Notes under the pieces: generated by a model | Database searches by the model: none | Told to the model about the DNA's origin: nothing | Seen by the model: the letters and a program-made list of their open reading frames with translations, nothing else | NCBI RefSeq assembly: GCF_001418255.1 | Contig: NZ_LIPV01000006.1 | Span: 124,001-188,000, forward strand | Reading direction: 5' to 3' | From: Thiomonas bhubaneswarensis | GTDB taxonomy: Bacteria; Pseudomonadota; Gammaproteobacteria; Burkholderiales; Burkholderiaceae_C | Length of the DNA: 64,000 nt | Translations under genes and position numbers: made by a program | In this document: positions 15,890 through 23,535 of the stretch, piece after piece | Layout: the number at the start of each line of letters is the position of its first letter | How positions within the stretch are numbered: the stretch's first letter is position 1

Positions 15890-16546
15890 CTACTGACCGC
15901 TCGGCACCGGCACGTTTCCAGAAGCGCTGGTGGCGTCGTCCTGCGCCACTTCCGTCTGCTGCCCCGTCAAGATGCGGCGTGCGCCATCGAAGCGCTTCGC
16001 CCAGTAGGGCGAGTCCAGATTTTCCACCCGGACGGTCTGGCCCGGGCGAGGCGAATGAACGAACTGGCCGTTGCCGATATAGATGCCCACATGCGAGAAC
16101 GCCCGGCGCAAGGTGTTGAAAAACACCAGATCACCGGGCTTGAGCTGATTCTCCGAAATCTTCTCGCCTTCCCGGGCCTGCTGCGCGGCATTGTGGGGCA
16201 AGACCGTGCCCAGCGTTTCTTCATAGACGTAGCGCACGAAACCCGAACAGTCGAAGCCGCTGCGCGCCGAATCGCCCCCGTAGCGATACTTCACGCCAAG
16301 AAAGCTCAGCGCATTGACCACCAGATCGGAGGCGCGGGTCGAGACCTGATGCACGAATCCGTTCTGCGTCAGCCACTGGCGCAGGGAGGCATCATCGCGC
16401 TGGGCGTTCTGCACGTCGCGCACCGCCTGCTCCGAGGGCTGGGCAGGGTCGACCCGAGGCAGCGCCGTCGGATCGGCCCGTGCCGACGTGCCGCTCATCA
16501 GGCAGCAGGCCAAGGCAATCTGGACGAACAGGGGATTGACGCGCAT
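15890..16546 (-). CDS. NlpC/P60-family cell wall endopeptidase, exported
   Basis: A 218-residue protein with a Sec signal peptide (residues 1-24, cleavage after ARA). The NlpC/P60 domain occupies about 70-190 and carries the catalytic triad pattern: C100 in GFDCSGFVRYVY, H152 in SHVGIYIGNG and H164 in FVHSP. Such enzymes cleave D-Glu to diaminopimelate bonds in peptidoglycan peptides, in the periplasm. The region between the signal and catalytic domain is not a recognised binding domain. The gene is transcribed alone and diverges from acuI. Its best promoter starts RNA only about 3 bases before the ATG. Confidence 0.9.
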   Translation of the reverse strand: MRVNPLFVQIALACCLMSGTSARADPTALPRVDPAQPSEQAVRDVQNAQRDDASLRQWLTQNGFVHQVSTRASDLVVNALSFLGVKYRYGGDSARSGFDCSGFVRYVYEETLGTVLPHNAAQQAREGEKISENQLKPGDLVFFNTLRRAFSHVGIYIGNGQFVHSPRPGQTVRVENLDSPYWAKRFDGARRILTGQQTEVAQDDATSASGNVPVPSGQ

Positions 16547-16555
16547 AAGCGCGCG

Positions 16556-16584
16556 AATTTAGGTAAATTGGCCTTTTGTGTCAA
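16556..16584 (-). promoter_or_regulatory. Promoter of the NlpC/P60 gene
   Basis: On the minus strand a consensus TTGACA (16579-16584) is followed after 17 bp by TAAATT (16556-16561). The predicted start near 16549 leaves almost no untranslated leader before the ATG at 16546. Confidence 0.6.
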
Positions 16585-16627
16585 ACATTGTGCGGCGCAA
16601 CACGGGCGCCCGTGAGGAGACCGAATC

Positions 16628-17605
16628 ATGTTTACCGCTTGGCGACTCGAACAAACCGATCAGGGCTTCAAGGCCGCTCTGGTTCCATGCGAGGACAGCG
16701 AACTGCCCGACGGGGATGTGGCGGTGGCGGTGGAGTATTCCACCCTGAATTACAAGGACGCCCTGGCGCTGACCAACCGTGGGCCGGTCGTGCGGCGATG
16801 GCCGATGGTGCCCGGGATCGATGGAGCCGGAACCGTCATCGAGAGCAAGCACCCGGATTGGCGAGCGGGCGACCGCTGGCTGCTCAACGGCTGGGGCGTG
16901 GGTGAGACGCACTGGGGTTGCCTGAGCCAGCGGGCGAGACTGCGGGCCGACTGGCTGATCCCGTTGCCCAAGGCGTTCACGGCGCGCCAGGCCATGGCCT
17001 TGGGGACGGCGGGCTACACCGCGGCGCTGTGCGTGCTGGCGCTCGAACGTCAGGGCGCCCAGCCCTCGCAGGGTACAGTGCTCGTCACCGGCGCGACGGG
17101 CGGCGTGGGCAGTGTGGCGGTGGCGTTGCTGGCTGCATCGGGCTGGACGGTTGCGGCTTCCACCGGCAAGTTGCAGGAGGAGGCGTACTTGCGCGCACTC
17201 GGTGCCTCCGAGATCGTCGACCGCAACACCCTGTCGTCTCCGGGCAAGCCGCTGCAGAAAGAGCGCTGGGCCGCCGTGGTGGATACGGTGGGCAGCCACA
17301 CCCTGGCCAATGCCTGCGCCCAGACCCGCTGGGGCGGGGTGGTAGCCGCCTGCGGGCTGGCCGCAGGCATGGATTTTCCGACCACGGTGGCGCCGTTCAT
17401 TCTCCGCGGCATCACGCTGGCGGGCATCGACAGCGTGATGCAACCCCGGGACGCCCGGCTCAAGGCCTGGCAGAGGCTGAGCGAACAGATCGACGCGGCC
17501 GTGCTCGACCGCATCATGCAGGAAATTCCGCTCGATCAGGCCGCGACGGCGGCGCAGAACCTGCTCGATGGTCAGGTGCGCGGGCGCATCGTCGTGAAAA
17601 TCTGA
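16628..17605 (+). CDS. acuI: Acrylyl-CoA reductase-like MDR oxidoreductase (AcuI/YhdH family)
   Basis: The 325-residue product belongs to the zinc-free medium-chain dehydrogenases of the YhdH/AcuI group. It has an N-terminal GroES-like part with YSTLNYKDALALT, and the NADPH-binding motif GATGGVGSVAVALL near residue 155. AcuI reduces acrylyl-CoA to propionyl-CoA using NADPH. The neighbouring prpE, which makes propionyl-CoA from propionate, supports a function in C3-CoA metabolism. A weak GTGAGGAG site precedes the ATG. Substrate identity is inferred from family and context; other members act on quinones or enoyl compounds. Confidence 0.8.
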   Translation: MFTAWRLEQTDQGFKAALVPCEDSELPDGDVAVAVEYSTLNYKDALALTNRGPVVRRWPMVPGIDGAGTVIESKHPDWRAGDRWLLNGWGVGETHWGCLSQRARLRADWLIPLPKAFTARQAMALGTAGYTAALCVLALERQGAQPSQGTVLVTGATGGVGSVAVALLAASGWTVAASTGKLQEEAYLRALGASEIVDRNTLSSPGKPLQKERWAAVVDTVGSHTLANACAQTRWGGVVAACGLAAGMDFPTTVAPFILRGITLAGIDSVMQPRDARLKAWQRLSEQIDAAVLDRIMQEIPLDQAATAAQNLLDGQVRGRIVVKI

Positions 17606-17683
17606 AGTCGGAGTCGCGTCAGTCCGGCGTCAGCGCCCGTTCCTAGGCTGGTTCGCGCAAACAACATCAGAGGAGATCACGCC

Positions 17684-19576
17684 ATGGCCGACGGGACTTA
17701 CGCCGATTTTTATCGCCGCAGCATCGATGCGCCGGAGTCGTTCTGGGCCGAGCAGGCCCAGGCCATCGACTGGCATCGGCCCTGGGATACGGTGCTCGAT
17801 CGCAGCCATCCGCCGTTTTCTGCCTGGTTTGTGGGTGGGCAGACCAATCTCTGTCACAACGCGGTTGATCGGCATCTGGCAGAACGAGCCGATCAAGCGG
17901 CCCTGGTCTATGTCTCGACCGAAACCGGCCAGGAGCGCACTTACAGCTATGCCGACCTGCACCGCGAAGTGCAGATCATGGCGGCGAGTCTGCAGAGTCT
18001 GGGCGTGGGCCGCGGCGATCGCGTGCTGATCTATATGCCGATGATTCCCGAAGCCGTCTTCGCCATGCTGTCCTGCGTGCGTCTGGGCGCAGTGCATTCG
18101 GTGGTGTTCGGCGGCTTCGCCTCGGTGAGCCTGGCCGCGCGGATCGACGACGCGCGTCCCAAGGCCATCATCAGCGCCGATGCCGGTTCGCGCGGGGGCA
18201 AGGTCATTCCGTACAAGCCCCTGCTCGACGAGGCGCTGCGTCTGTCGCAACATCCGCCCAAGCAAGTTGTCGTGGTCGATCGCGGTCTGGTCGGCTGGGC
18301 GCGCGAGGCCTTGCGCGACATCAGCTATGCCGATCTGCGGGCGCAGCACCACGATGCCGAGGTGCCTTGCGTCTGGGTCGAGTCCACCCATCCGAGCTAC
18401 ATCCTCTACACCTCGGGCACGACGGGCAAACCCAAGGGCGTACAGCGCGATACCGGGGGGTATGCCGTGGCCCTGCAACTTTCAATGCGAGCGGTGTTCG
18501 GCGGCAAGGCGGCAGAGACCTTTTTCTGCACCAGCGACATCGGCTGGGTCGTCGGGCACAGCTACATCGTCTATGCGCCCCTGCTGTGCGGGATGACCAC
18601 CATTCTGTACGAGGGCACGCCACTGCGCCCCGATGCTGCCGTGTTCTGGCGGGTGGCGGAACAGTACCGCGCCAATTTGATGTTTTCCGCGCCCACGGCG
18701 ATGCGGGTGCTCAAACGCCACGACCCGTCCCTGTTGCATCGGCACGATCTCTCCAGCTTGCGGGCGATCTTTTTGGCCGGTGAGCCGCTGGACGAGCCCA
18801 CCGGGCGCTGGGTGGCCGAGTCTCTGGGCAAGCCGGTGATCGACAACTACTGGCAGACCGAGACCGGGTGGCCCATTCTGGCGACCCCCCAAGCCTTTCC
18901 GGAGGTTTCATCTCGCATGGGCTCGCCGGGCGTGGCGATGCCGGGGTACAAGGTCTGTCTGCGCAACGAGACCGACGGCGCTCCGGTCGGGGTCGGCGAG
19001 AAGGGCGTCCTGGCCATCGACTGGCCGCTGCCTCCCGGGTGTCTGCAAACCATCTGGGGCGATGACACGCGGTATGTGAATACCTACTGGAGTACATACC
19101 CCAACAGGCAGGTGTATTCGACCTTCGACTGGGGGCGCCAGGATGCGGACGGCTACATCTACATCCTCGGACGTACCGACGACGTCATCAACGTGGCCGG
19201 CCACCGCCTCGGCACCCGCGAAATCGAAGAGAGCATCAGCGCGCATCCGGCGGTGGCTGAAGTGGCAGTGGTCGGCGTGCAGGATGCGCTCAAGGGGCAG
19301 TCGGCCTGGGCCTTCGTGGTGCCACGCCCGGGACAAGAGAGTGTTTCCGAGGCGTCGTTGCAAGCCGCCATCGCCGCTCATGTCGATGCCCAGCTCGGCG
19401 CCGTGGCCCGTCCGCAGCGCATCTGCCTGGTCACGGCCTTGCCCAAGACCCGCTCCGGCAAAATGCTGCGGCGTGCCATTCAGGCGATCTGTGAAGGCCG
19501 TGACCCCGGCGACCTCACTACACTGGAAGACCCGCTTGCCCTCCAGCAAATTCCAGATGCAATTGCGCGTCCCTGA
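17684..19576 (+). CDS. prpE: Propionate-CoA ligase (AMP-forming)
   Basis: A 630-residue acyl-CoA synthetase. The N-terminal DFYRRSIDAPESFWAEQAQAIDWHRPWDTVLD is typical of the acetyl/propionyl-CoA synthetase family. The AMP-binding signature YTSGTTGKPKG lies near residue 245, DIGWVVGHSYI and YWQTETGWPI follow, and the C-terminal catalytic lysine region is TRSGKMLRR. The smaller size than acetyl-CoA synthetase and the overall pattern favour PrpE. It follows acuI by 78 bases on the same strand, with an AGAGGAGA site before the ATG. Together they would feed propionyl-CoA pools. Confidence 0.88.
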   Translation: MADGTYADFYRRSIDAPESFWAEQAQAIDWHRPWDTVLDRSHPPFSAWFVGGQTNLCHNAVDRHLAERADQAALVYVSTETGQERTYSYADLHREVQIMAASLQSLGVGRGDRVLIYMPMIPEAVFAMLSCVRLGAVHSVVFGGFASVSLAARIDDARPKAIISADAGSRGGKVIPYKPLLDEALRLSQHPPKQVVVVDRGLVGWAREALRDISYADLRAQHHDAEVPCVWVESTHPSYILYTSGTTGKPKGVQRDTGGYAVALQLSMRAVFGGKAAETFFCTSDIGWVVGHSYIVYAPLLCGMTTILYEGTPLRPDAAVFWRVAEQYRANLMFSAPTAMRVLKRHDPSLLHRHDLSSLRAIFLAGEPLDEPTGRWVAESLGKPVIDNYWQTETGWPILATPQAFPEVSSRMGSPGVAMPGYKVCLRNETDGAPVGVGEKGVLAIDWPLPPGCLQTIWGDDTRYVNTYWSTYPNRQVYSTFDWGRQDADGYIYILGRTDDVINVAGHRLGTREIEESISAHPAVAEVAVVGVQDALKGQSAWAFVVPRPGQESVSEASLQAAIAAHVDAQLGAVARPQRICLVTALPKTRSGKMLRRAIQAICEGRDPGDLTTLEDPLALQQIPDAIARP

Positions 19577-19622
19577 CTAGGGAAACTCCTAGCCGACAAG
19601 GGTGGACAAGCCTGGGGATGGT

Positions 19623-19650
19623 TTGAAAAATATCAGTGCTTGCTTATAAG
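19623..19650 (+). promoter_or_regulatory. Promoter of the sox regulator and sox cluster
   Basis: TTGAAA at 19623-19628 and TATAAG at 19645-19650 are 16 bp apart. The expected RNA start, about 19657, is only a few bases before the ATG at 19660. The -10 lies inside a perfect palindrome. Confidence 0.6.
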
Positions 19651-19653
19651 CAA
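19640..19653. promoter_or_regulatory. Palindromic operator candidate of the ArsR-type sox regulator
   Basis: TTGCTTATAAGCAA is a perfect 14-bp palindrome that covers the -10 box. ArsR-family repressors bind AT-rich palindromes of this sort, and the gene immediately downstream encodes one, so autorepression is likely (inference). Confidence 0.65.
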
Positions 19654-19659
19654 ATCCAT

Positions 19660-20058
19660 ATGCCGCAAAACGACACGCTCCCGGAACTGGTGACGCCGCC
19701 CGCAGATGATCTCTCGGTCGACGCGGAACGGGTGTTCGATTCAGCCGCCGAACTCTTCGGTGTCCTCGCCACCCCCCTGCGCTTGCGCATCCTCAATTCC
19801 ATCTGTACAGGCGAAAAAAGCGTGACAGAAATCATGGACTCGGTCGATTCGACCCAGCCCAACGTGTCCCAGCATCTCAAGGTGTTGTATCAAGCCGGTG
19901 TCGTCGCCAAGCGCCGCGTCGGCAATCTGGTTTATTACCGTGTGCAGAGCGAGAAGGCAGTGCAGTTGTGCCGGACCGTGTGTACTCAAATTGCCATCGA
20001 GCTCGATGATCCCGAATCGGTTTCGCAGACGGATCGACTGGCCCGACGTGCTTACTAA
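19660..20058 (+). CDS. soxR: ArsR-family thiol-sensing regulator of the sox cluster
   Basis: A 132-residue winged-helix repressor. The ArsR fold is shown by FGVLATPLRLRILNSI (33-48), the recognition helix STQPNVSQHLKVLYQAG (64-80) and the wing VAKRRVGNLVYYRV. Cysteines at C49, C104 and C108 occupy places comparable with the persulfide-sensing pair of SqrR, BigR and SoxR. This suggests release from DNA when sulfane sulfur is present. The ATG at 19660 is preferred; an in-frame GTG at 19636 would lie inside the promoter. It is 14 bases ahead of soxC and likely cotranscribed. It is unrelated to the redox regulator SoxR of E. coli. Confidence 0.85.
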   Translation: MPQNDTLPELVTPPADDLSVDAERVFDSAAELFGVLATPLRLRILNSICTGEKSVTEIMDSVDSTQPNVSQHLKVLYQAGVVAKRRVGNLVYYRVQSEKAVQLCRTVCTQIAIELDDPESVSQTDRLARRAY

Positions 20059-20072
20059 GAGCGAGAAAGAGG

Positions 20073-21452
20073 ATGAGTGACTACACAAAGAAGCTAGGCC
20101 GGCTGCGTAAAGCACCGGAAAACTTCCTGAGCGCTGAGCAGATTGCCCAGGTTCAGGGAGGCCGCCGCGATTTTTTGCGTAAGGCATTTCTGACCGCCAG
20201 CGCCACCATGGCCGCTGGAGGTGCAGCGAATGTCTATGCCGCGGATCGCAAGGACTGGGAGGGTGACAAGGGCAGCAAGTTCATCCTCAAGGAACAGGAG
20301 TGGCGCACCACTCTAGGCGCCCCGGTCAACGAGCCGCCCTACGGCATGCCGTCCAAGTACGAAAAGGACCTGGTCCGCCGCATCAGCCCCGGTCTGGCCG
20401 CGGTGAATCAGGCCAACGTGGCCTTCGCGCCGCTGCAGGGCATGTTCGGCATCGTCACTCCCGCGGGTCTGCACTTCAACCGCTCGCACCAGGGCTGGTA
20501 CGACATCAACCCTGAAGATTTCCGCTTCATGGTGATGGGTGAGAAGAACCTCATCAAGAATCCCAAGGTCTACACCGTGGGCGACATCATGCGCATGCAG
20601 CCGGTGTCGCGTTTCCACTTCATCGAGTGCGGCGCCAACTCCGCGATGGAATGGGGTAACGTGGCCCTGCCAACCGTGCAATACACGCACGGCATGGTGT
20701 CCTGCTCCGAGTTCACCGGCGTGCCGCTGATCGACATCCTCGAAGACTGCGGCGCCGACCTCAAGGGTGTGCGCTTCATCATGGCCGAAGGCGCGGACGG
20801 TTCCACCGAAAACCGCACCATCCCGATGTCGCTCGTGCTGTCCGGCGAGGTGCTCGTGGCCTACGGTCAGAACGGCGAAATGCTGCGCCCTGAAAACGGC
20901 TACCCGCTGCGCTTGGTGGTGCCGGGTGTCGAAGGTGTGTCCAACATCAAGTACCTGCGTCGCATCAAGCTCGGCACCCAGCCTTTCGCCACCAAGGACG
21001 AAACCGTGGGCTACGTCGATCTGATGCCGGACGGCCGTCTGCGCCAGTACACCTCGGTGATGGAAGTCAAGTCGGTGATCACATCGCCTTCCGGTGGCCA
21101 GGTGCTGCTCGACAAAGGTCTGTACAACGTCTCGGGCCTGGCTTGGTCGGGCCGTGGCAAGATCAAGCGCGTCGATGTGTCGTTCGATGGTGGCGTGAAC
21201 TGGCAGCCTGCCCGCCTTGAAGGCCCCATCCAGAGCAAAGCTTTCACCCGATTCAATGTTCCCTGGGTCTGGAAAGGCCAAGTCGCCTTCATGCAGAGTC
21301 GTGCGATCGACGAAACCGGCATGGTGCAACCCACCTACGAAGAGTTGCGCAAAGTGCGCGGCACCCGGTCTGTCTATCACAACAACGCAATCCAAACCTG
21401 GCAAGTTGAAGAAAATGGAGATGTTCGCAATGTCCAACTCGCGAATTCGTAA
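20073..21452 (+). CDS. soxC: Sulfane dehydrogenase molybdopterin subunit SoxC
   Basis: A 459-residue periplasmic sulfite-oxidase-family enzyme. With SoxD it oxidises the sulfane sulfur bound to SoxY. A twin-arginine signal is seen at residues 31-56 (RRDFLRKAFL, then a hydrophobic stretch). The molybdenum-ligating cysteine is C186 in HFIECGANS. The C-terminal dimerisation domain runs from about 320 (YTSVMEVKSVITSPSGG and GRGKIKRVDVSFDGG). It begins directly after the regulator gene and overlaps soxD by 23 bases, which suggests translational coupling. Presence of SoxCD implies complete thiosulfate oxidation without obligate sulfur storage (known for such systems). Confidence 0.95.
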   Translation: MSDYTKKLGRLRKAPENFLSAEQIAQVQGGRRDFLRKAFLTASATMAAGGAANVYAADRKDWEGDKGSKFILKEQEWRTTLGAPVNEPPYGMPSKYEKDLVRRISPGLAAVNQANVAFAPLQGMFGIVTPAGLHFNRSHQGWYDINPEDFRFMVMGEKNLIKNPKVYTVGDIMRMQPVSRFHFIECGANSAMEWGNVALPTVQYTHGMVSCSEFTGVPLIDILEDCGADLKGVRFIMAEGADGSTENRTIPMSLVLSGEVLVAYGQNGEMLRPENGYPLRLVVPGVEGVSNIKYLRRIKLGTQPFATKDETVGYVDLMPDGRLRQYTSVMEVKSVITSPSGGQVLLDKGLYNVSGLAWSGRGKIKRVDVSFDGGVNWQPARLEGPIQSKAFTRFNVPWVWKGQVAFMQSRAIDETGMVQPTYEELRKVRGTRSVYHNNAIQTWQVEENGDVRNVQLANS

Positions 21453-22554
21453 AGCCGCGCTGGCGGTCATTCTGGGTGGCGTGTTCACCGCCGGTGCCAC
21501 GCTGGCGCAGGCCGCAGGTGTGCCGATCCATCCCCAAGTTCCTGCAAAGGATGTCAAGCTCGACGGCAGCCTGGGCCGTGCTGCCACGCCGGATGAAATC
21601 AAGGCGTGGAACATCGACGTGCGTCCCGACTTCCAGGGCTTGCCCGCTGGCTCCGGCAGTGTCGCCACGGGCACCAAGCTGTGGGAAGCCAAGTGCGCGT
21701 CCTGCCACGGTGATTTCGCCGACTCCAACGCGGTGTTCCCTCCCCTGGTTGGCGCTTACCAGGCCACCAAGCAGGACATCAAGACGGGTCGTGTCGCCAA
21801 GCTGGCGGACATCAACGATGGGGCAACCACCATCGAGAAGCTGTCCACGGTGTCCACGCTGTTCGACTACATCCACCGTGCCATGCCCTGGAACGAGCCT
21901 GGCTCGCTCACCTGGGACGACACCTACGCGCTGGTCGCCTATCTGCTGAACCTGGCGAACGTGGTGCCCAGCAACTTCGTGCTGACCCGCGACAACGTGC
22001 AACAGGTTCAAGACATGCTGCCCAACCGCAATGGCATGATCTGGAACCACGGCATGTGGCCCGGCAAGGAGATCGGGAATGGGGGTATCCCGGATACCCA
22101 CAACAAGGATTGCATGAAAAACTGCGCTCCAGCTCCCAAAATCACCAGCTTCATTCCTGAGTTTGCGCTGAACAACAACGGTAACCTCGCGGATCAATAC
22201 CGTACCTGGGGTCCGATCCGCGGCATGGTGACCGAGTCGGCCGCAGAGCAGGAAAAGAAAGCCAAGGAAAAAGCCGCGGCTGCCGATAATCCCGGTGCCA
22301 AGGTGGTTGCTCTTTTGAAGGACAAGTCCTGCCTGGCTTGCCACAGCCTGGGTGACACCAAGCTGGTCGGGCCTGGTTACAAGGAAGTCGCGGCCAAATA
22401 CGGCGGCAAGAAGGACATGGTCGCCGAGCTGACCACACGCATCATCAAGGGCGGTTCAGGTGTCTGGGGTTCCATCCCCATGCCGCCGCAGACCATCAGC
22501 GAAGCCGATGCCAAGATGATTGCGCAGTGGATTGTCGACGGCGCGAAGCAGTAA
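21430..22554 (+). CDS. soxD: Sulfane dehydrogenase diheme cytochrome SoxD
   Basis: A 374-residue periplasmic cytochrome c that accepts electrons from SoxC. A Sec signal peptide occupies residues 1-28. Two heme-binding sites are present: CASCH (C89, C92, H93) and CLACH (C301, C304, H305). A lysine/alanine-rich hinge near 275-290 joins the domains. In-frame ATGs also occur at 21415 and 21421. The ATG at 21430 is preferred because GGAG lies 9 bases upstream and it gives a signal peptide with a short basic head. It overlaps the soxC end. Confidence 0.93.
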   Translation: MSNSRIRKAALAVILGGVFTAGATLAQAAGVPIHPQVPAKDVKLDGSLGRAATPDEIKAWNIDVRPDFQGLPAGSGSVATGTKLWEAKCASCHGDFADSNAVFPPLVGAYQATKQDIKTGRVAKLADINDGATTIEKLSTVSTLFDYIHRAMPWNEPGSLTWDDTYALVAYLLNLANVVPSNFVLTRDNVQQVQDMLPNRNGMIWNHGMWPGKEIGNGGIPDTHNKDCMKNCAPAPKITSFIPEFALNNNGNLADQYRTWGPIRGMVTESAAEQEKKAKEKAAAADNPGAKVVALLKDKSCLACHSLGDTKLVGPGYKEVAAKYGGKKDMVAELTTRIIKGGSGVWGSIPMPPQTISEADAKMIAQWIVDGAKQ

Positions 22555-22604
22555 TACGTTATCAAGATGCAGGACCCGTCCTGTTCACTTTAAGGAGAAG
22601 ACTG

Positions 22605-23078
22605 ATGAATCAAACTCGTCGCCAGGTCATGCAGATCGGTGCAGGCGCTGCTGCCATGGGCGTTGCTGCAACCGCTGGTCTCATGCCCAATATCGCCCTG
22701 GCCGCTGACGCCCCGGGCTGGAATGCTCCGCTGTTCGAAGCCAAGTCGTTCGCCGACGTGGCCAAGATCTGGGGTGCCACGCCCACGGAAAGCACCGATG
22801 TCTCCATCATCGGTCCGGACATCGCCGAAAACGGTGCCGTGGTTCCGGTGGGTGTGAAGAGCAACGCAGCCGGCACCACGGCGCTGGGCATTGTGGTCGA
22901 GAAAAACCCGACTTCGCTGGTTGCCCAGTTCAACATGACCGATGCGTCTGTGCCCAATGTGGCCACCCGCATCAAAATGGCGCAAACCTCCAACGTTTAC
23001 GCTGTCGCGAAAGTGGGTGACAAGCTGCTGTACACCAAGAAAGAGATCAAGGTCACCCTCGGTGGCTGCGGCGGCTGA
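22605..23078 (+). CDS. soxY: Sulfur carrier protein SoxY
   Basis: SoxY carries sulfur intermediates on a cysteine at the end of a flexible C-terminal arm. Here the 157-residue product ends in GGCGG with the carrier at C155, exactly the family signature. A twin-arginine-type signal (TRRQVMQIGAGAAAM, cleavage near 34 after ALA) exports it, probably together with SoxZ, which has no signal. The ATG at 22605 has AAGGAGA 6-7 bases upstream; the longer frame from 22527 is not used. It is the first of the YZAX group. Confidence 0.96.
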   Translation: MNQTRRQVMQIGAGAAAMGVAATAGLMPNIALAADAPGWNAPLFEAKSFADVAKIWGATPTESTDVSIIGPDIAENGAVVPVGVKSNAAGTTALGIVVEKNPTSLVAQFNMTDASVPNVATRIKMAQTSNVYAVAKVGDKLLYTKKEIKVTLGGCGG

Positions 23079-23153
23079 TCGCACCTCAACGCGTTTTCAT
23101 CGAAATTTTGGGTGCTGACAACACGGCACTCACTCAGATAAAGGAGTAAGACT

Positions 23154-23465
23154 ATGGCTTTCCCGATGCGTATGCGGGCAAACGTCGAAGGCGACGCAGT
23201 TGTGGTGCGCGTGCTGATGACCCACCCCGAAGAAACTGGCCTTCTGAAAGACAAAGAGGGCAAGATCATTCCCGCCCACTTCATCCAGACCGTGACCTGC
23301 AAAAGCGGTGACAAGACGGTGCTGACCTGCGACTGGGGTACGGCCATCTCCAAGAACCCATTCCTGGAGTTCCGTTTCAAGGGCGGCAAGTCCGGCGACA
23401 AGGTGACCGTGTCCTGGATCGACAACAAGGGCGATACGTCCACTGCAGACACCACGGTGTCCTGA
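23154..23465 (+). CDS. soxZ: Sulfur oxidation protein SoxZ
   Basis: A 103-residue immunoglobulin-like protein that pairs with SoxY and carries no signal peptide. Family features include MRMRANVEGDAVVVRVLMTHPEETGL at the front and SKNPFLEFRFKGGKSGDKV in the second half. AAGGAG lies upstream of the ATG. The 75-base gap after soxY holds only a short weak stem. The following gap contains a stable hairpin that could affect the mRNA balance between SoxYZ and SoxAX. Confidence 0.95.
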   Translation: MAFPMRMRANVEGDAVVVRVLMTHPEETGLLKDKEGKIIPAHFIQTVTCKSGDKTVLTCDWGTAISKNPFLEFRFKGGKSGDKVTVSWIDNKGDTSTADTTVS

Positions 23466-23475
23466 TGCATCTTGT

Positions 23476-23506
23476 GCGCGAGGCTGAGACCTTCGGTCTC
23501 GCGCAT
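23476..23506 (+). other. Stable stem-loop between soxZ and soxA
   Basis: GAGACC (23487-23492) and GGTCTC (23496-23501) pair around a TTC loop. The flanking TGCGC (23476) and GCGCA (23502) extend the stem past a six-base bulge. No T tract follows, so it is more likely an mRNA stability or processing element than a terminator. Confidence 0.5.
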
Positions 23507-23535
23507 TCTGATTTATTCACCGCTGCGAGGAGACT

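Noticed and set aside
19577-19602. CTAGG/CCTAG small stem after prpE as a terminator
   Set aside because: Only five base pairs with no T tract; not strong enough to call.
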